DNA of 64,000 nucleotides from Penicillus capitatus (GCA_965649825.1 OZ287700.1:1302001-1366000), one strand, 5' to 3'; shown: positions 1-11,499, numbered from the stretch's first letter. Notes: generated from the sequence alone by a model not told the origin. A program made the numbers and translations.

Positions 1-576
1 CCCCGACGAGTAACGAGGGTCTCTGTCCTGGAAGCTGTGAAAGCGTTCGTCGTACGTGAAGCGCACGAAGTAGTCCGTGTCCGTCGGAATGCTGTCCGCG
101 TTGCAGAAGGCGACCTTCACCTTTCTGTGTCCAAACAGTCAACAGTCAAACAGCGAAGGGCGGCTGTACGCTCACACCTGTAAATCGTGCCGACCGGAAC
201 GACATCATTCTCTCCGTTGGGTTGCAGAAAAAGCTCGCGTGCGTCGAACGAAATGGCTTCCAGCGTCGGAAGCTGATCTCCGCCGAAAACGTCGTTAGCG
301 ACGCAGAACCACTGCGCGATAAACTCCTCGTTCTGACATGCATACGGAAATACGGTTGGGTAGGTTCTGGGGAAAACGAACGCTGCGAATCTCGACAACG
401 CGGCACACCCAGACGCGATTGTCGTTGCGCTGCAGACCGCCGTACTCCGCGAAGACCTCGACGCACTCTCCGACTTCAACCTGGACCACAGTACGTTCGA
501 CTGCCTCGAGTTCCGAGTCCCTTACCTCGAATGCCAATGAAGGATCGTCGAAGTCGACCAAAAACACGCGTTGCAT
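1..576 (-). CDS. DNA (cytosine-5) methyltransferase, 5' part (left-arm copy, cut by window edge)
   Basis: Mirror copy of the start of the gene at 59053-62542, apparently identical in sequence. Inferred exons on the minus strand are 576-526, 480-382, 332-178 and 124-1, with introns of 45-53 nt. The encoded part is a BAH domain, with the motif GECVEVFAEYGG followed by VWVCRVVEI and then QWFCVANDVF. BAH domains in plant chromomethylases and DNMT1 read histone marks. The catalytic domain would lie before base 1, so whether this copy is complete or a 5' fragment cannot be judged here. Confidence 0.75.
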
Positions 577-2073
577 TCCAACCTCGGTAATTAAAACGGT
601 CAGAACATCGATGAGCGCTCATTTCTGCAAAACGAATTGTCGCGTCATTCGACGCAAGATAATGAGCGACTGGCGGCAGATGGGTCGACAAACCCATCGC
701 GGTGCATCGCAACTCGCGCGCCACTCTGCAGTGAGCGCGCAGAGTTCAGTTAAACGGCCAGTGTCTCTGGCCGTCGATCAAAACCCGCCCGAAATGACCC
801 GTGTATTCGGCGCCGAACGGGAAACAACCGAACAACGGCGCCAGAACGCCTATCAAACACGCAGCGAAAGCTCTGTCTGACAATAAACTTTAACACACAC
901 TTCTGCACTGTGTCCGCAAGCGCCTTTCTCTTGTAATTCACACTTAGAACAAATGTACGCCTGCCTTTAGCAGCAGACCGTGCTGATGCGGTTTTTGAAC
1001 GACGAAATCCGGTGAGCGCGAACGAAAGGGGCAGAACTCGGAGGCCTGTTGCAATCCATCGCCGCGGATTCTGAGATCTTGGGTTCTTAGACCATCGCAG
1101 CAGAACGATCATGCCTTTGTGTTCTCGATGAGAGCAAAGTTGCGAGCACGATGGGTGCTAGTGGAGCCAAATCGAATCGAGTCTGGGTGATAGCGAGCCT
1201 CTCTGTATCCAACGAAGGCGCAGTCCACGATGTGATGTCGGTCACTTATTCTCGGGGTCTCTGTTCGAGCACTTGCTTGCCTTATCGTCGTCGCGGAAAT
1301 GGATGCATGCATCGATCAACCAAACTACTCGCCCTTCTTGAAGTGTGCCACAGCGATTCTCTCGAAACCCTGAATGCCCAATTAACTGCATGCACTGTCC
1401 GGGATGAAGGATTGGTTCGAGGTGAGAACGTTTGCTCAACCTCTGCGCAGGATGACCCGCGAGCGTCGACTCGGTCATCAGACCGTCGCTGTGATGCGGA
1501 CACTCACGAGAGAAGGCCGATCAGCGGTTCGACTGGTCGGTAATCGAGTTCCGCGATACAGACAGGGATTCAAGCACCTACGAGGCCTCCTCGAAGCAGC
1601 CGGCAGAAAGGTCGGACTCCCCTCGTTCCGAGGCCTCGCTCGATGCGGTCGGAGCAGGCGTCGACACCTCGACCCCAGTGGTTCGAGCTCTCTGTTAAAT
1701 TCTATGCAAGAGACGTTTTTGGTTCTGTTGCATCCTCGCGTGTCGTCGGCGGGCGCAAGGACCGACTCGATCGGTCGACTTCAACGGTCCATTCGGCCGG
1801 TGATCGATGTTCTGTATTCTCGCGGCGGTGCGACGCCGAGTCGCAGTCGACCAGAGTCACAACGACGCCACGCACCTCGCAGCCTCCACATCGACGAGCA
1901 GTCTGTCCGACGTCCGCCAGCAGATCTCTGCAGACTCGGAATACTCGGAGACGGATGGCGTCGACAATTGTGCGCCTTCCGGCGTCGACGCTGCAGATTC
2001 CGCGCGCACTCGACGATTATACCCGGCGGTCGTGCTCGGACTCAATCGTCCATTCTTTCGTGGTGCATGACTC
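577..2073. other. Intergenic region between divergent DNMT and F-box/LysM genes (left arm)
   Basis: About 1.5 kb separating two divergently transcribed genes, so it probably holds both promoters. Long ORFs exist on both strands, for example 1404-2093 (+). A 1-nt indel relative to the right arm near 1940 throws them out of frame, which argues against coding. The stretch 1680-2060 is rich in TCGA and GTCGAC words. I see no clear promoter motif. Confidence 0.6.
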
Positions 2074-3026
2074 ATGATGGAGTACCTCTCTGACAACGAA
2101 CTCTGTCTGATTCTGACACGCCTCGACGGGCAGAGCTACGCGCTCGCGAAGGTAAGCACTCTCCTCGGCCGGCGCTGATTCGAACGCGGCTCTCGTCGTG
2201 GACAGTCCGTCAACCGGCAGTGGTCGCGCGTGTCGCGTGCGCTAGAGGTGAGCGGCCCTTCCTTCTTCTCTCGAGCCCGCGCGTCTGCGCTCCTCCCCAG
2301 GTCCGCAAGGAGCGTTTCATGAGGCAATGGGGACTGATTCGCGTGAACGGCACCCCGAGAGGACCCACCTTCCTCGAAGTGCGACGGTCCCCTTCCTCGC
2401 ACTCGATGCGAGCTCGCTCCTGTGTGCAGACCGCCAGTCTGAACGACTTCGTCCGCCGACACGTCCTGCAGAAGGGAGATTCGCTGGCTAAGCTGGCTGT
2501 GAAGTACAGCTGCTCGGTCCTGGATCTCAAGGTCACGAACAACATCCTGACAGAGCACGCCATCATGTCCCGGAAGGAGCTGCTCGTTCGAGGTCGCGTC
2601 CCGCAGTCCCGCCCCCACGTTCCAGATCGCCGTCTGCAGTCAACTCTAGGGAGGAGATCGGAGGCCAGGTCGGCCGGATCTACTACTCCGCCGAGGCCAA
2701 GCGCGAGTACATGCTGCTGTACCCTCCCGATCACGTCTTCGAGGACGAAGACGCCTCCGCCGACGCCGCGTCGGCCTCGCGGTCGTGGCTCGGCGGCAGC
2801 ACCAGTCCGAAGGCAGAACGCGTTCGCCGGCAGCTGGTTCTGATGCTGACGCGCAGGTTCAAGATCCAGGCGCTCGTGGCCGAAGCCTACCTGGCCGTCG
2901 CCGACTGGGATCCGCTGAGGGCGATCGACCAGTACCGTGAGTTCCCCTCCGCCGCCCCGCGCCGCGAGACGCTGTGTGGTGTGGCCAGAGCAGGACGAGT
3001 ACTGGCAGGAGCACGGACAGCGGTGA
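2074..3026 (+). CDS. F-box/LysM-domain protein (left-arm copy)
   Basis: An F-box at the N-terminus (MEYLSDNELCLILTRL, then VNRQWSRVSRALE) is followed by one LysM domain (HVLQKGDSLAKLAVKYSCSV...LKVTNNI). Plants have the same F-box plus LysM architecture in an intracellular family. F-box proteins usually act as SCF ubiquitin-ligase adaptors, so that role is inferred here. Exons are 2074-2151, 2206-2247, 2301-2592, 2640-2936 and 2989-3026. A further 51-nt in-frame intron at about 2378-2428 is likely, giving 231 aa with it or 248 aa without. The C-terminal part (ERVRRQLVLMLTRRFKIQ, then AEAYLAVADWDPLRAIDQY) also matches that family. The stop codon lies 54 bp from the convergent MORG1-like stop. 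Confidence 0.85.
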
Positions 3027-3080
3027 TCCTCGCCGCCCCTTCTTCCTTGTCTGTTTGTGTACAACGCTCACTGTAAGACG

Positions 3081-4169
3081 TCACTGCCAGAAGTTAATCG
3101 TCCCGTCTGTCGAAGAGGTCAGCAGCGAGTTCTGTTCCGGGTGGACGGTGCAGGAGCAGACGGTGTCCTCGTGCGCCTGGAGCCGCCTCCTGACCACCGC
3201 GTCGACCATCTCCCAGAGGAAGATGCATCCGTCCTCCGACCCCGCGAAGACGTGGGCGTCCGAGCGCGTGAATCCGCACTCGATCTTGAGGCTCCTGTGG
3301 CGATGGCCGGTGTACGTGGCCAGAACGCTCCCGTCAGCCTTGTCCAGCAGGACCAGGGCATCCGACATGCAGGCGCAGAGCACGGAGGCCCCGTCCCTCG
3401 CCAGGGCAAAACCTGAACCTCCCACCTGACGCACTGAGGATCGCCCCGGCCGAGACGGACCTGTGATGGGCTCTGCGAACTGGTCCATGTAGGCGCGCGC
3501 CATCCTCAGGTCGAACCTCTTCAGCACTCCGTCGACGCTCGATGCGAAGATCTCGCACCTCGACGCCGCCACGCACGTCACGCTGTCCTGCACCGCGCAC
3601 CGTCCCTCCCGGCCAGTCGGGAGGGGACGCGACCTTGAAGCCGGTGAGCTGCTGGATGGCGGACGCGCTGCGCGATCGACAGTCCCACACGTTGGCCACC
3701 CTGTCGTAGCCGCCGCTCACCAGGACCTCCTCGTCCGCCGCGTAGACCACCGAGTTGACCGTGCTGTCGTGGCCCCGCATCCTGCGGATGGTGTTTCCGC
3801 TGGCGACGTCCCAGAGGAATATCTGACGGTCGCCGCCGCAGGTCGCGAACTTCGCGTTGTCTCCGGCGATGCAGGCGTCTCGCACCTCGTAGCCGTGCCC
3901 GGCGTACGTCTTGATCAGCAGCCCGCGGTAGGGGTTCCACAGACGCGCCGTCCGATCCTTTACGACGCCTCGCTCGACGAGGCCTGTGCGACGGTGCCTA
4001 CCTTCCCGCAGGAGATGCAGTAGGAGCCCTGGGCGTTGAACCGGACGGCCAGGACCGGTCCCTCGTGGCCCCGGAGGCCGCGCATGAGGGTGCACGGCAG
4101 CTCGGCCTGCGCCTGCGCGTCGGAGTCGTCCTGGGCGTCGTCCGCGTTCGAAGACGTTCCGAAGTCCAT
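3081..4169 (-). CDS. MORG1: WD40-repeat protein, MORG1/WDR83-like (left-arm copy)
   Basis: A WD40 propeller of about 318 aa; human MORG1/WDR83 is 315 aa. WD units are visible as LRGHEGPVLAVRFN, TARLWNPYRGLLIKTYAGHG, IFLWDVASG, VWDCRSR, LDKADGSVLATYTGH and IFLWEMVDA. The family scaffolds MAPK signalling and is also found with spliceosomes. Exons are 4169-4002, 3957-3634, 3587-3461 and 3418-3081, with introns of 44, 46 and 42 nt. The third intron has no stop in frame in this arm, but the right arm has TGA there, which supports splicing. The start codon is only 18 bp downstream of the TOP1 stop on the same strand. About three residues differ from the right copy. Confidence 0.9.
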
Positions 4170-4187
4170 CGGACGGCGAAGGGAGGA

Positions 4188-6296
4188 TTAGAACAGGAAG
4201 TCCGATGTGACAGTCATCGCCCAGCCGAACTTTTGCAGCAGCGTGTTGGTGTAGATCTTCTCGATCGGCATCTCGTGGCGCTTGCACCAGGCGACGGAGA
4301 TGCGGGGATCGAGGTAGTTGATCTTGGACGTCCCGAGGGCGACGGTCTTCAGGCTCTCCTTGTTCTGCATCTGCACCTGGACCCTCTCCCTCTGCGCCGC
4401 CTTCTTCTCGCGGCGCTTCTGCAGAACGGCGAGCTGCTTCTGGTCCCTGGAGCTCGCTGCCCCCTTCAGATCGCCGATGGCGTCGTCGATCTCGCGGATC
4501 TCCTGCTCGAGCTGGGAGACCTTCTCCGTCAGACGCTCGATCTGGTTGCCGTGCGTCTTGGGCACCGCCCTCTGGTGGTTGCACAGGATCGCCACCTGCG
4601 CACACGGAAGTCCCGGATCTCGGCGCGCCGATCGGGTTCGCGGACCTGCTTGTTGGCCTCGTCGTAGGCCGACCGCTTGCGCTCGACCGGGAGCTGTGCG
4701 TCGAGTTCGGCCTCGAGCTGCTGCTGCAGCGTGATGGACGCGTTGTACGTGCGGAACACCTTGGCAGAGAGCCCGTCCATCAGCTCCTTCAGCTCCCTGT
4801 TCAGGTCCTGCGCGTCGAACAGGTCGAACAGCTGGTCGCCCGGCTGCTTTCCTGCACACAGAGCCCGGGTGGTCGTCGAAGAGGCGTCCATCTGTCCCCT
4901 TACGCGTCCCGTTCCTCCGACAGGTGCAGAAGCCGGCGACGTTGTTGTAGACCTGCTCGTCCACCTTGACCGTGTTCTCGTAGCGGATGGAGTCCTTTCC
5001 GAGGAAGTCGAACCTGATGCGGTTCGGCTGGATGCACTCCACGTTCTCGACCTGCAGGGAATCGCCGCCGCCGCGGGGACGGGTCCGGAGGAGCGGACCT
5101 TCAGCGTGCAGCAGCCGACCGTGTCCGCCTCGTCCTCGTCCTTCTCGTGGCCCGCCCTCAGCGCCAGGCGGTCGATGAAGTACAGCGCCGTGCCCATCTG
5201 CCTCTTCTGCGGATCCTCCGACGTCCAGTCGGCCCGATACTTCTCGCGGATGCGGTCGATGTGCTCCTTCAGCTTCCTGGCCTTCTCGTACTTGGCCATG
5301 TCGTTCTCGCTCTTAAAGGTGCTGTTCGCCGCCAGGAACACGTACTTGAAGTCCTTCGGCGATATGGGATCCTTCCAGAAGGCCAGCCAGGTCACGGCGT
5401 CGTCGTGGCGGACGGCCTTCCAGGACTGTCCGGGATATGGGTGCTCCGGGATCGGCGCGTCTGGACCTATGTTGATCGTGATGTCCCGCGGGTAGATGCG
5501 CCTCTTGATGCGCCCCATCTTCGGATGCTCGCCGCGTCCGCGGAACAGACCCGGGGGCTCCACGCGAAAGTTGCCAACCTAGACGGGCATCCTCGGGCGC
5601 GGCCGCCCTCGAAGACGTTCCGATGCCCACCTGCTCTGGCTGTCCGTCGACCAGGGCCGTCTTGTACTTCTCCTCCGCCTCCTGTTTCCTGAGGCGGATC
5701 TCCTTCTTCTCCTCCTTCGACAGGGCCTTGCTCTTCTGCTTCTCGGCCTGGTGCCACTCGTGGATGGGCCCGAAGTCGATCCTGTCGAACTCCTGGATCA
5801 TGTGATCACCGCCCAGCAGTGCCCGGAAGTCTTCCCAGAAGTTCTTGACGAAGACGGGCTTCCCGGCGTAGTCCGTGTCCAGCATGACCGCGAAGAACGT
5901 CGCGGCCTCCTCCTGCTCCGGCGTCAGATCGACAGGGCGGCCGTCGTAGAGCGGCTTCACGCCGTGGGGCTCGTACTCCGGCGGAAACATGACGCCGTTG
6001 TGCTGCAGCGTGTTCCACCTCTTCTTCACCTCTGCGGACGGGAACTCCTGGAAGGGGGTTGGGAGGGTGTCGAGGGGACTACCGGCAACGCGCTTCTTCC
6101 TGTCGGCCCCGCGCTCTTCGGAAGCCTCGCGCTTTCGCGTCCTGCCGGGGGCTCTGCGTCTGTGGGAGGAGGGGGTGGACTGGCTCGACATCGCGGTCGA
6201 GCTCTTCCGTCCGCTGTACCGCGCACTCAGAGACAGCTCGTCCTCGGACTCGTCGTCGCTGAGCGACATATCCGCCGAGCTCGAAGCACTCGACAT
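4188..6296 (-). CDS. TOP1: DNA topoisomerase IB (left-arm copy)
   Basis: Relaxes supercoiled DNA by transient single-strand cleavage. The predicted protein is 635 aa in five exons; introns of about 47-52 nt mirror those of the right copy. A short Ser/acidic/basic N-terminus precedes the core (VEPPGLFRGRGEHPKMG). All five catalytic residues of the family can be seen: Arg in LALRAGHE, Lys in FLGKDSIRY, Arg in AKVFRTYNAS, His in LCNHQRA and Tyr in SKINYLDPR. A charged coiled-coil linker lies before the C-terminal domain. The start is the ATG at 6296; the longer frame upstream begins only with a non-ATG codon. About eight residues differ from the right copy and no break is seen, so both copies look functional. 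Confidence 0.95.
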
Positions 6297-6524
6297 ACTC
6301 GCAGGGATTCTGCTGCCACCGAGTACGGACAGGCAAGGCAGTTGTGAGTGGACGCGCAAACGATTGGCTGAATTCGCATCATTACAGGGACAGCGATACT
6401 GACAGCGACAGCTGCCGCATATAGGTAAGGAGGCTGTTTATGACTTATTGTATGTACGTTGAATGTGAAAAGGCAGGATTACAGCATAGGCGAACAGTCT
6501 CTGGAAAGATCTTCTCGAGTTGAC

Positions 6525-6797
6525 TTAACTTGCTTCAGAAATCATCGAGACGGGACTGAGCAACAGATGTTCCAAGATATCCACGCCAAGATCTACTAAG
6601 CCATCCACCCTCTTGGTTGTCTGAAGAAGATCCTTCGTCCATACTAAAACACAAGACACTGCATTAAGTGCCAGAGTCGACAGGGTGTTGCACGATTGCA
6701 GTTCCAACAAAGTGGGAACATTGCCCATCGTTGGACTTGCTGAATCGCTTGACATCAGAGGACACTGTCTTCCAATCTTCACTCGAAAATCTTGCAT
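6525..6797 (-). CDS. Possible small hypothetical protein
   Basis: An ATG-initiated frame of 90 codons with a plausible amphipathic helical C-terminal half (LLQTTKRVDGLVDLGVDI). It begins just downstream of the IPC synthase stop on the same strand and ends at the inner edge of the repeat arm. An alternative reading with a 43-nt intron also gives an open frame. It could be a separate small gene, a 3' exon of the synthase gene, or chance. I do not recognise a family. Confidence 0.3.
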   Translation of the reverse strand: MQDFRVKIGRQCPLMSSDSASPTMGNVPTLLELQSCNTLSTLALNAVSCVLVWTKDLLQTTKRVDGLVDLGVDILEHLLLSPVSMISEAS

Positions 6798-6844
6798 CAA
6801 CTGTTATGCACGAGACCTCTGTTAGATTGCGCGAATTGGATGGG

Positions 6845-7832
6845 TCACACCTGTTCTGTAGCTGATTTCTCTTCATCTTCCGATCTCTCGATATCAAGTT
6901 CGACAGAACTGCTCTCTCCCATGTCTCTCTTAGTCGTCCACCTTCTGTGAAAGGTATAGAACACAAGTGGGACAGTATACCAGGCCACCACGATGTCCAC
7001 AGTGTAATGCTTGCGTGAGGCAATGATAAGCAGCGACAAAATGGCTCCCATGATCCATGAGAGTATCTTGAGAATAAAAACGCTCCCATACGTTGTGTAT
7101 GTTAAGATCCCCACTAAGATAAACGTTGTGTGTGAAGAAAAGATCAGATCTCCGCAGCCGTAAGCAGCTTGTTGCACTGGGTCGTAGACAATATGTCCAT
7201 ACCAATGCTTTGGCCAGTCCAATGTCGCCGTGTTCTGCCCAGTACGGCAGTGATAGTTCGGAGACGGCAACTGCGTCGATAAGAAGGAGATGATGCGCAG
7301 CGCCTGACACGCAGCCAGAACGGTAAGCAGGCGTGATGCGAGGACAACTGTATAGAATCGTTTTCGGCTCAGTACGAATGGCGAAAGGATCCAGAGAACG
7401 AATGAAATGAAGAGCGTGTAGAAGATACTCTCACTGACCCACGCATTCTCCTCTCCCAATTCCTGCGGCACGTAATCTCAAAAATTTGGGAGAAGGAATA
7501 GGAAGAGTTGACATGCGTGAGCTCGAATCCAAGGTCTCCCAATGGCCGAGACTGAGGCTCGTGCAGGCGCTTTTCCAGTTGGGTGAAGATTCCATGGATG
7601 TATTGAAAGACGATGCCGAAGAGAATCGTCTTCCAGCGATACTTGAGCATGGGAAACTAAAGAAAGGAGAAAGAGCTGAACCAGTTTGTCCGTCTCGGAG
7701 ACCTACTTCCACTACAAACTCCATACGGATACGCCTCCAGATATCTACAAGAAAAGCAGAACAACGCGTCGACGACGCTGAGTCTTCAGGAGTGAAACGT
7801 GCATCGGGCTCGACGCGGATGATACTACTCAT
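6845..7832 (-). CDS. Inositol phosphorylceramide synthase, plant type (PAP2-like)
   Basis: Transfers phosphoinositol to ceramide in the Golgi, making the main complex sphingolipid of plants, fungi and trypanosomatids. The predicted protein is 295 aa from exons 7832-7707, 7656-7513 and 7462-6845, with two 50-nt introns. It has several hydrophobic segments and the signature GCGDLIFSSHTTF followed by IIASRKHYTVDIVVAWY. These supply the His-His-Asp triad of the sphingomyelin/IPC synthase family. The N-terminal YRWKTILFGIVFQYIHG is also typical of plant enzymes. The C-terminal tail is acidic and probably cytosolic. Confidence 0.88.
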
Positions 7833-8402
7833 GGTGGTCTCGACGATGAAATATGTATGTTCGTTCGTCGACTTTCGTTTTAATGGACCATAAATTGACG
7901 GAGACGGTTGGAAGTATTACAGTAGCCGCTCGTGCTGTCAGGCAGTAAGGTCACTTTTTCAGTGATGACGTGACAAAGGCGTTTCGGTTGATGAACTGAA
8001 TCTGTCTTGAGGGCGCAATGAATGGTTGGGAGTGAGCTCATCGAGATCGGTTAGAAAGTAGGGGTCGTCGGATGACGATAGGCGTATTGACTGATCACTA
8101 TTAAGGACGGCTGGGGCATAGATCGCGAGCATGTAAAACTAGAATTGCTCATCCATCCGCTGTTTTGAGCCGTACCCACAATTGTGGATACCGTCCGCTT
8201 AAGATTCGTATCGGGGGGCCTGTCGCAGAACGAAAACGAGTGGCACGACAAAAATCGTCAAAGTTCGCCTACCAAAGATCGACCGTTGTCCGTCTTGCCT
8301 TCAAAAAGTGCCAGTCGGCAGTTTTCGCAACGTAAGCGGCGGAGTGTATTCCTCACAGAAAGAGTATTGATTGAGACCCCCTGTTTTCATAGTTCGAGCA
8401 GC
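7833..8402. other. Intergenic region between divergent IPC synthase and LRR gene
   Basis: About 570 bp between divergent start codons. The frame of the LRR gene is open upstream to 8184, but the ATG at 8403 matches the starts of its two paralogues, so I treat 7833-8402 as upstream sequence. No motif recognised. Confidence 0.5.
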
Positions 8403-9698
8403 ATGGGCTCCGCCATGTCTCGTCCTGAACCACCACGCTCTGAACGTGTGTGTACCACCATTCTGAAATACTCGACTATCGGTCTCTGTGGACTGCAATT
8501 TGTTGTCCGCCGTCTACGTCGACCCGGTAAGCGAACGGCTGTCTTGCGTTCCCCGCGCCCCTCGACAATGAAACTCGTCGGGGTGAATCCGATTGCGCTT
8601 GACTGTGACGTGGTTACCTTATTCCCGAATTCTTCGCGAGAGATTAAGGAACTGCAAGTGCTGGAATCAAAGATGTGCCCCACATTTTTCAACTCGTTGG
8701 ATGCGCTTCTGAACTTGAGCGTCCTCGAACTGAGGGGTGTCGAGGTCGATGATAGAGTTGATCTTTCGTTTCTGAAGAGATTACACAATTTAAGAACTCT
8801 TGTTATTGATGACTGCTTCGAGTTGACGAGTGGCGGCTTGGATATTCTATTACAGTTGCCTCAGCTCGACCGACTGGAACTCGGAATTGAGGCACTGGCG
8901 CAACTCAGTTACGAATTCTGCGCTTCATGTTCGTTTGAACTATCGCTCATTCTTTACGGTCCTCGTTGTTTGAACGATTTTCTAAAACTGATGGCGATTC
9001 AGAATCTCGTGAGTATTTGTTTTATCGATTTTTGGACACTTGTGTATCCAGTGTGGATGAGGGAAATGCCAAAACTTAGATGTTTGTCTTTCAAGAACGG
9101 TATCGTGAAGAATGGTCAAGACAACGACACTGCTGTTTTTCCACCGTCCTTAAAACGCGTCTCCTGCGTTTCTTGTTCTATGGATCGCCAAATCCTAGAA
9201 GCGACGCTTCGCAGTGCAGATCGACTAACCGAATTGGAGCTGGATCTTCCTTTCTTTCCGGAAGACATTGCGATTTCGCACTGTACGAATTTGAATGTTT
9301 TGAGTATTTCAGCAAAGGAATGCGACGGGGAGATGCTTGAACAACTGACGTCGAATAAAGCTCTTCGTGTCATCGAACTCTCTGGGTGTTGCAACTTATC
9401 GCCGCAGCATTTTGTTGCTCTTGACCACTGTCACAGTCTAGTCAAGATATCAATCTCGTGCTCATATCTCAGTCCGGGAGTTTGCGAACAGTTAGCCGCA
9501 CTTAAAGGACTTCAGTACCTCGAGTTTCATTATTGCCTCGGAATTCACCTGAGCGAATTCCGTAATACACGAGGACTCCGATGCCTCATTCTTAACAAAT
9601 GTCACAAGTTACAGGGAGACGTAAACGCATTTCTTACATCACTTCCCGTTCAAGGACTCGATTCGTTCTACTTTGAAGAGATCTCGCCTGGTTCTTAA
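8403..9698 (+). CDS. LRR protein, paralogue 1, putative N-myristoylated
   Basis: An intronless frame of 431 aa. The start is placed at the ATG giving MGSAMSRPEPP, because the paralogues at 11500 and 51174-52451 start MGSAIS and MGSFMS. All satisfy the myristoylation pattern (Gly2, small residue at 6). After a basic stretch come repeated LxxLxxLxLxxC/N-type units, for example LHNLRTLVIDDCFELTSGGL and LRVIELSGCCNLSPQH. They resemble the leucine-rich repeats of FBXL-like proteins, but no F-box is visible. The three proteins share a layout and nearly equal lengths. Membrane anchoring is inferred; the function is unknown. Confidence 0.8.
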   Translation: MGSAMSRPEPPRSERVCTTILKYSTIGLCGLQFVVRRLRRPGKRTAVLRSPRPSTMKLVGVNPIALDCDVVTLFPNSSREIKELQVLESKMCPTFFNSLDALLNLSVLELRGVEVDDRVDLSFLKRLHNLRTLVIDDCFELTSGGLDILLQLPQLDRLELGIEALAQLSYEFCASCSFELSLILYGPRCLNDFLKLMAIQNLVSICFIDFWTLVYPVWMREMPKLRCLSFKNGIVKNGQDNDTAVFPPSLKRVSCVSCSMDRQILEATLRSADRLTELELDLPFFPEDIAISHCTNLNVLSISAKECDGEMLEQLTSNKALRVIELSGCCNLSPQHFVALDHCHSLVKISISCSYLSPGVCEQLAALKGLQYLEFHYCLGIHLSEFRNTRGLRCLILNKCHKLQGDVNAFLTSLPVQGLDSFYFEEISPGS

Positions 9699-11499
9699 TC
9701 CTTGCAGAGTATGAAGTGATGTTGGTGATCTCTTGCACTGATGATGACGTTCTGGTACTGTGTCCTTGCTCAGAGACGTTAACATAGCGTCCACAAACGT
9801 CTTTTGTCAGGAATTTAGTGCTGGCTGAATTTTACAACACAGAAATAATGTCTTCTCTGCAGACACTGCTCCAGTCTGCGGTGTCCGCGAGAAGCGCATT
9901 TCATAGACGTGTTTATGTTCGCATTACCCAATCTGTTATCAACAAGACTCTCTCGTTCCTATATTTCGTAACACAGAGATCTAGAGTGAGACGCGTTACT
10001 GCTATTAGTTTATCCTGTTGGTATTTCATTGCAGCAAAAGTCACTGTTTGTGCCGTCCTTGTGTTTCGCAGAACTGGACATCTGCTGTGCTTCTCCAGTC
10101 CCCGTGCAACGAGGTGGTTTCTTATTCAAAGATCTAACGCACGTTTTGACTTCTTTTTTCCGACCGTCGATTGTATTCTTGACGTATGTATTGTTTGTGG
10201 ATTGTTTGTATCGGAGAGGATTTTGTGGACGGATCGTCGTCAAAATGGCGTTCTCCAAATGTTCTACAACGATCCCAAAAGGAATCCGCACACAGCCTTT
10301 GACATTGCGGTTATATTTGACGCAAAACAGCGGAGAAGTTGAAGATTGACACTCAAATCTCTCACATACATTCATGAATCTGTTCAACTCAAAGCTGATG
10401 GGCGCCCCAATAAATGTGCTCAATGCTAGAGGCAGATATCAACGCGTTTTCACTACTCGTTTTCAACAAAAGACAGAAAATCGAAGAAGAAAATACAAAT
10501 CACATTCGAAAATTCCATAGAGACGTTTCAGTATGCTTGTGTTTCTAATACCTGTTGTCGCACTTTGTTAATTTCTCTTTGTTTGTGTTTTACACACGGT
10601 GTCTCGTCAGAACATACAATGCGTCATGGCTCACGCCCAACACTCATTGTACCACTACTGATCGTGCAAAGCGGACAGAGACTTCACCATCTTCGTCCAC
10701 GGATGCTGCATTGAATGGCGGGTGTACTGACCGATTGCTAAGAACAGTGTCGCGCAGGGCCTTCTTTTCACTGGAATCTCAATGGTGACGTCTTTCAGAT
10801 ATTGCATCGATCGTATCCTCAAGGGTCGTCACCTTCAACTCAGTGGCCGGGAGAATTGGCAACGGCGAAGCCTGCAATCTTCAAACGCGCCGCGGTCTCG
10901 GCGCAATGATTCTCACAATCGTCGCCGGACTGCACTGTCAACGGGACGACGTGTGTATCCGTGCGCCGTCTTTTGTTCGAGACGCAACTGTTACGATCAT
11001 ACGGTTAACAATGCATGCAGGTACATGGCGTTTTTACGTGTCAAGACGCGAATGACCTTTCCTTGCAGATATCGACAAAAGAACACTCTCAGCCGAAGTC
11101 TGATGACACGACGCCGCATCAAAATCCCGTCCTTACGTGGACGGCATTCGTCACGGGATATTTACAGTACACTCCTTAAGATGACGGACGTTCTATCTTT
11201 TCGACACACGACGATTAGAGGTGCGCCGGCGCTTGATTCGCTTGAATGCAAACGAGATTTTGTTCATTCGATTGACGCTAAGCTTTTCGCCTTCAAGGAC
11301 AGTCTTTCCTTTGAGCCACGTGACGGAATCTTAACGTTTGTCGGACGCATCGCAAAGGAATTCGCGCTGTGTCTCTTCGAGTACAAAACTGTCCTTTGCG
11401 TCTCGGACCCACGCATCTGCCGCCTTTGCAACGTAAGCGAACGGGAATATACCGCGTAACACACATTCTTAAGGCCAATACCCTTGCGTTTTCAGGACC
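9699..11499. other. 1.8 kb spacer between two LRR paralogues
   Basis: ORFs of 60-225 codons occur on both strands (for example 9818-10342 and 10782-11459, plus strand), with compositions that do not look convincingly coding. The best candidate is the frame from about 11182 to 11459, which is protein-like but matches nothing I know. A decayed gene or long UTRs are possible. Confidence 0.45.

Larger units (their letters stand above)
1..6530. repeat. Left arm of large inverted repeat
   Basis: Reads as the reverse complement of 53096-59628. It contains the 5' part of a DNA methyltransferase gene, an F-box/LysM gene, a MORG1-like gene and TOP1, in the same relative order as the right arm. Similarity ends near 6530: the shared stretch around the CTCGAG at 6514 decays into unrelated sequence. 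Base 1 is still inside the repeat, so the outer end lies beyond the window. ORF translations in several frames are identical over about bases 77-1543. Substitutions appear from about 1680 inward, plus a 1-nt indel near 1940 and a 3-nt indel near 6440. Confidence 0.97.

Noticed and set aside
1404-2093. 229-codon ORF in the left arm and its right-arm counterpart
   Set aside because: A 1-nt indel between arms breaks the frame near 1940 and composition is Arg/Ser-skewed. It is more likely promoter sequence.
10782-11459. 225-codon ORF upstream of LRR paralogue 2
   Set aside because: Arg-rich, no homology recognised, and no counterpart upstream of the other two paralogues.
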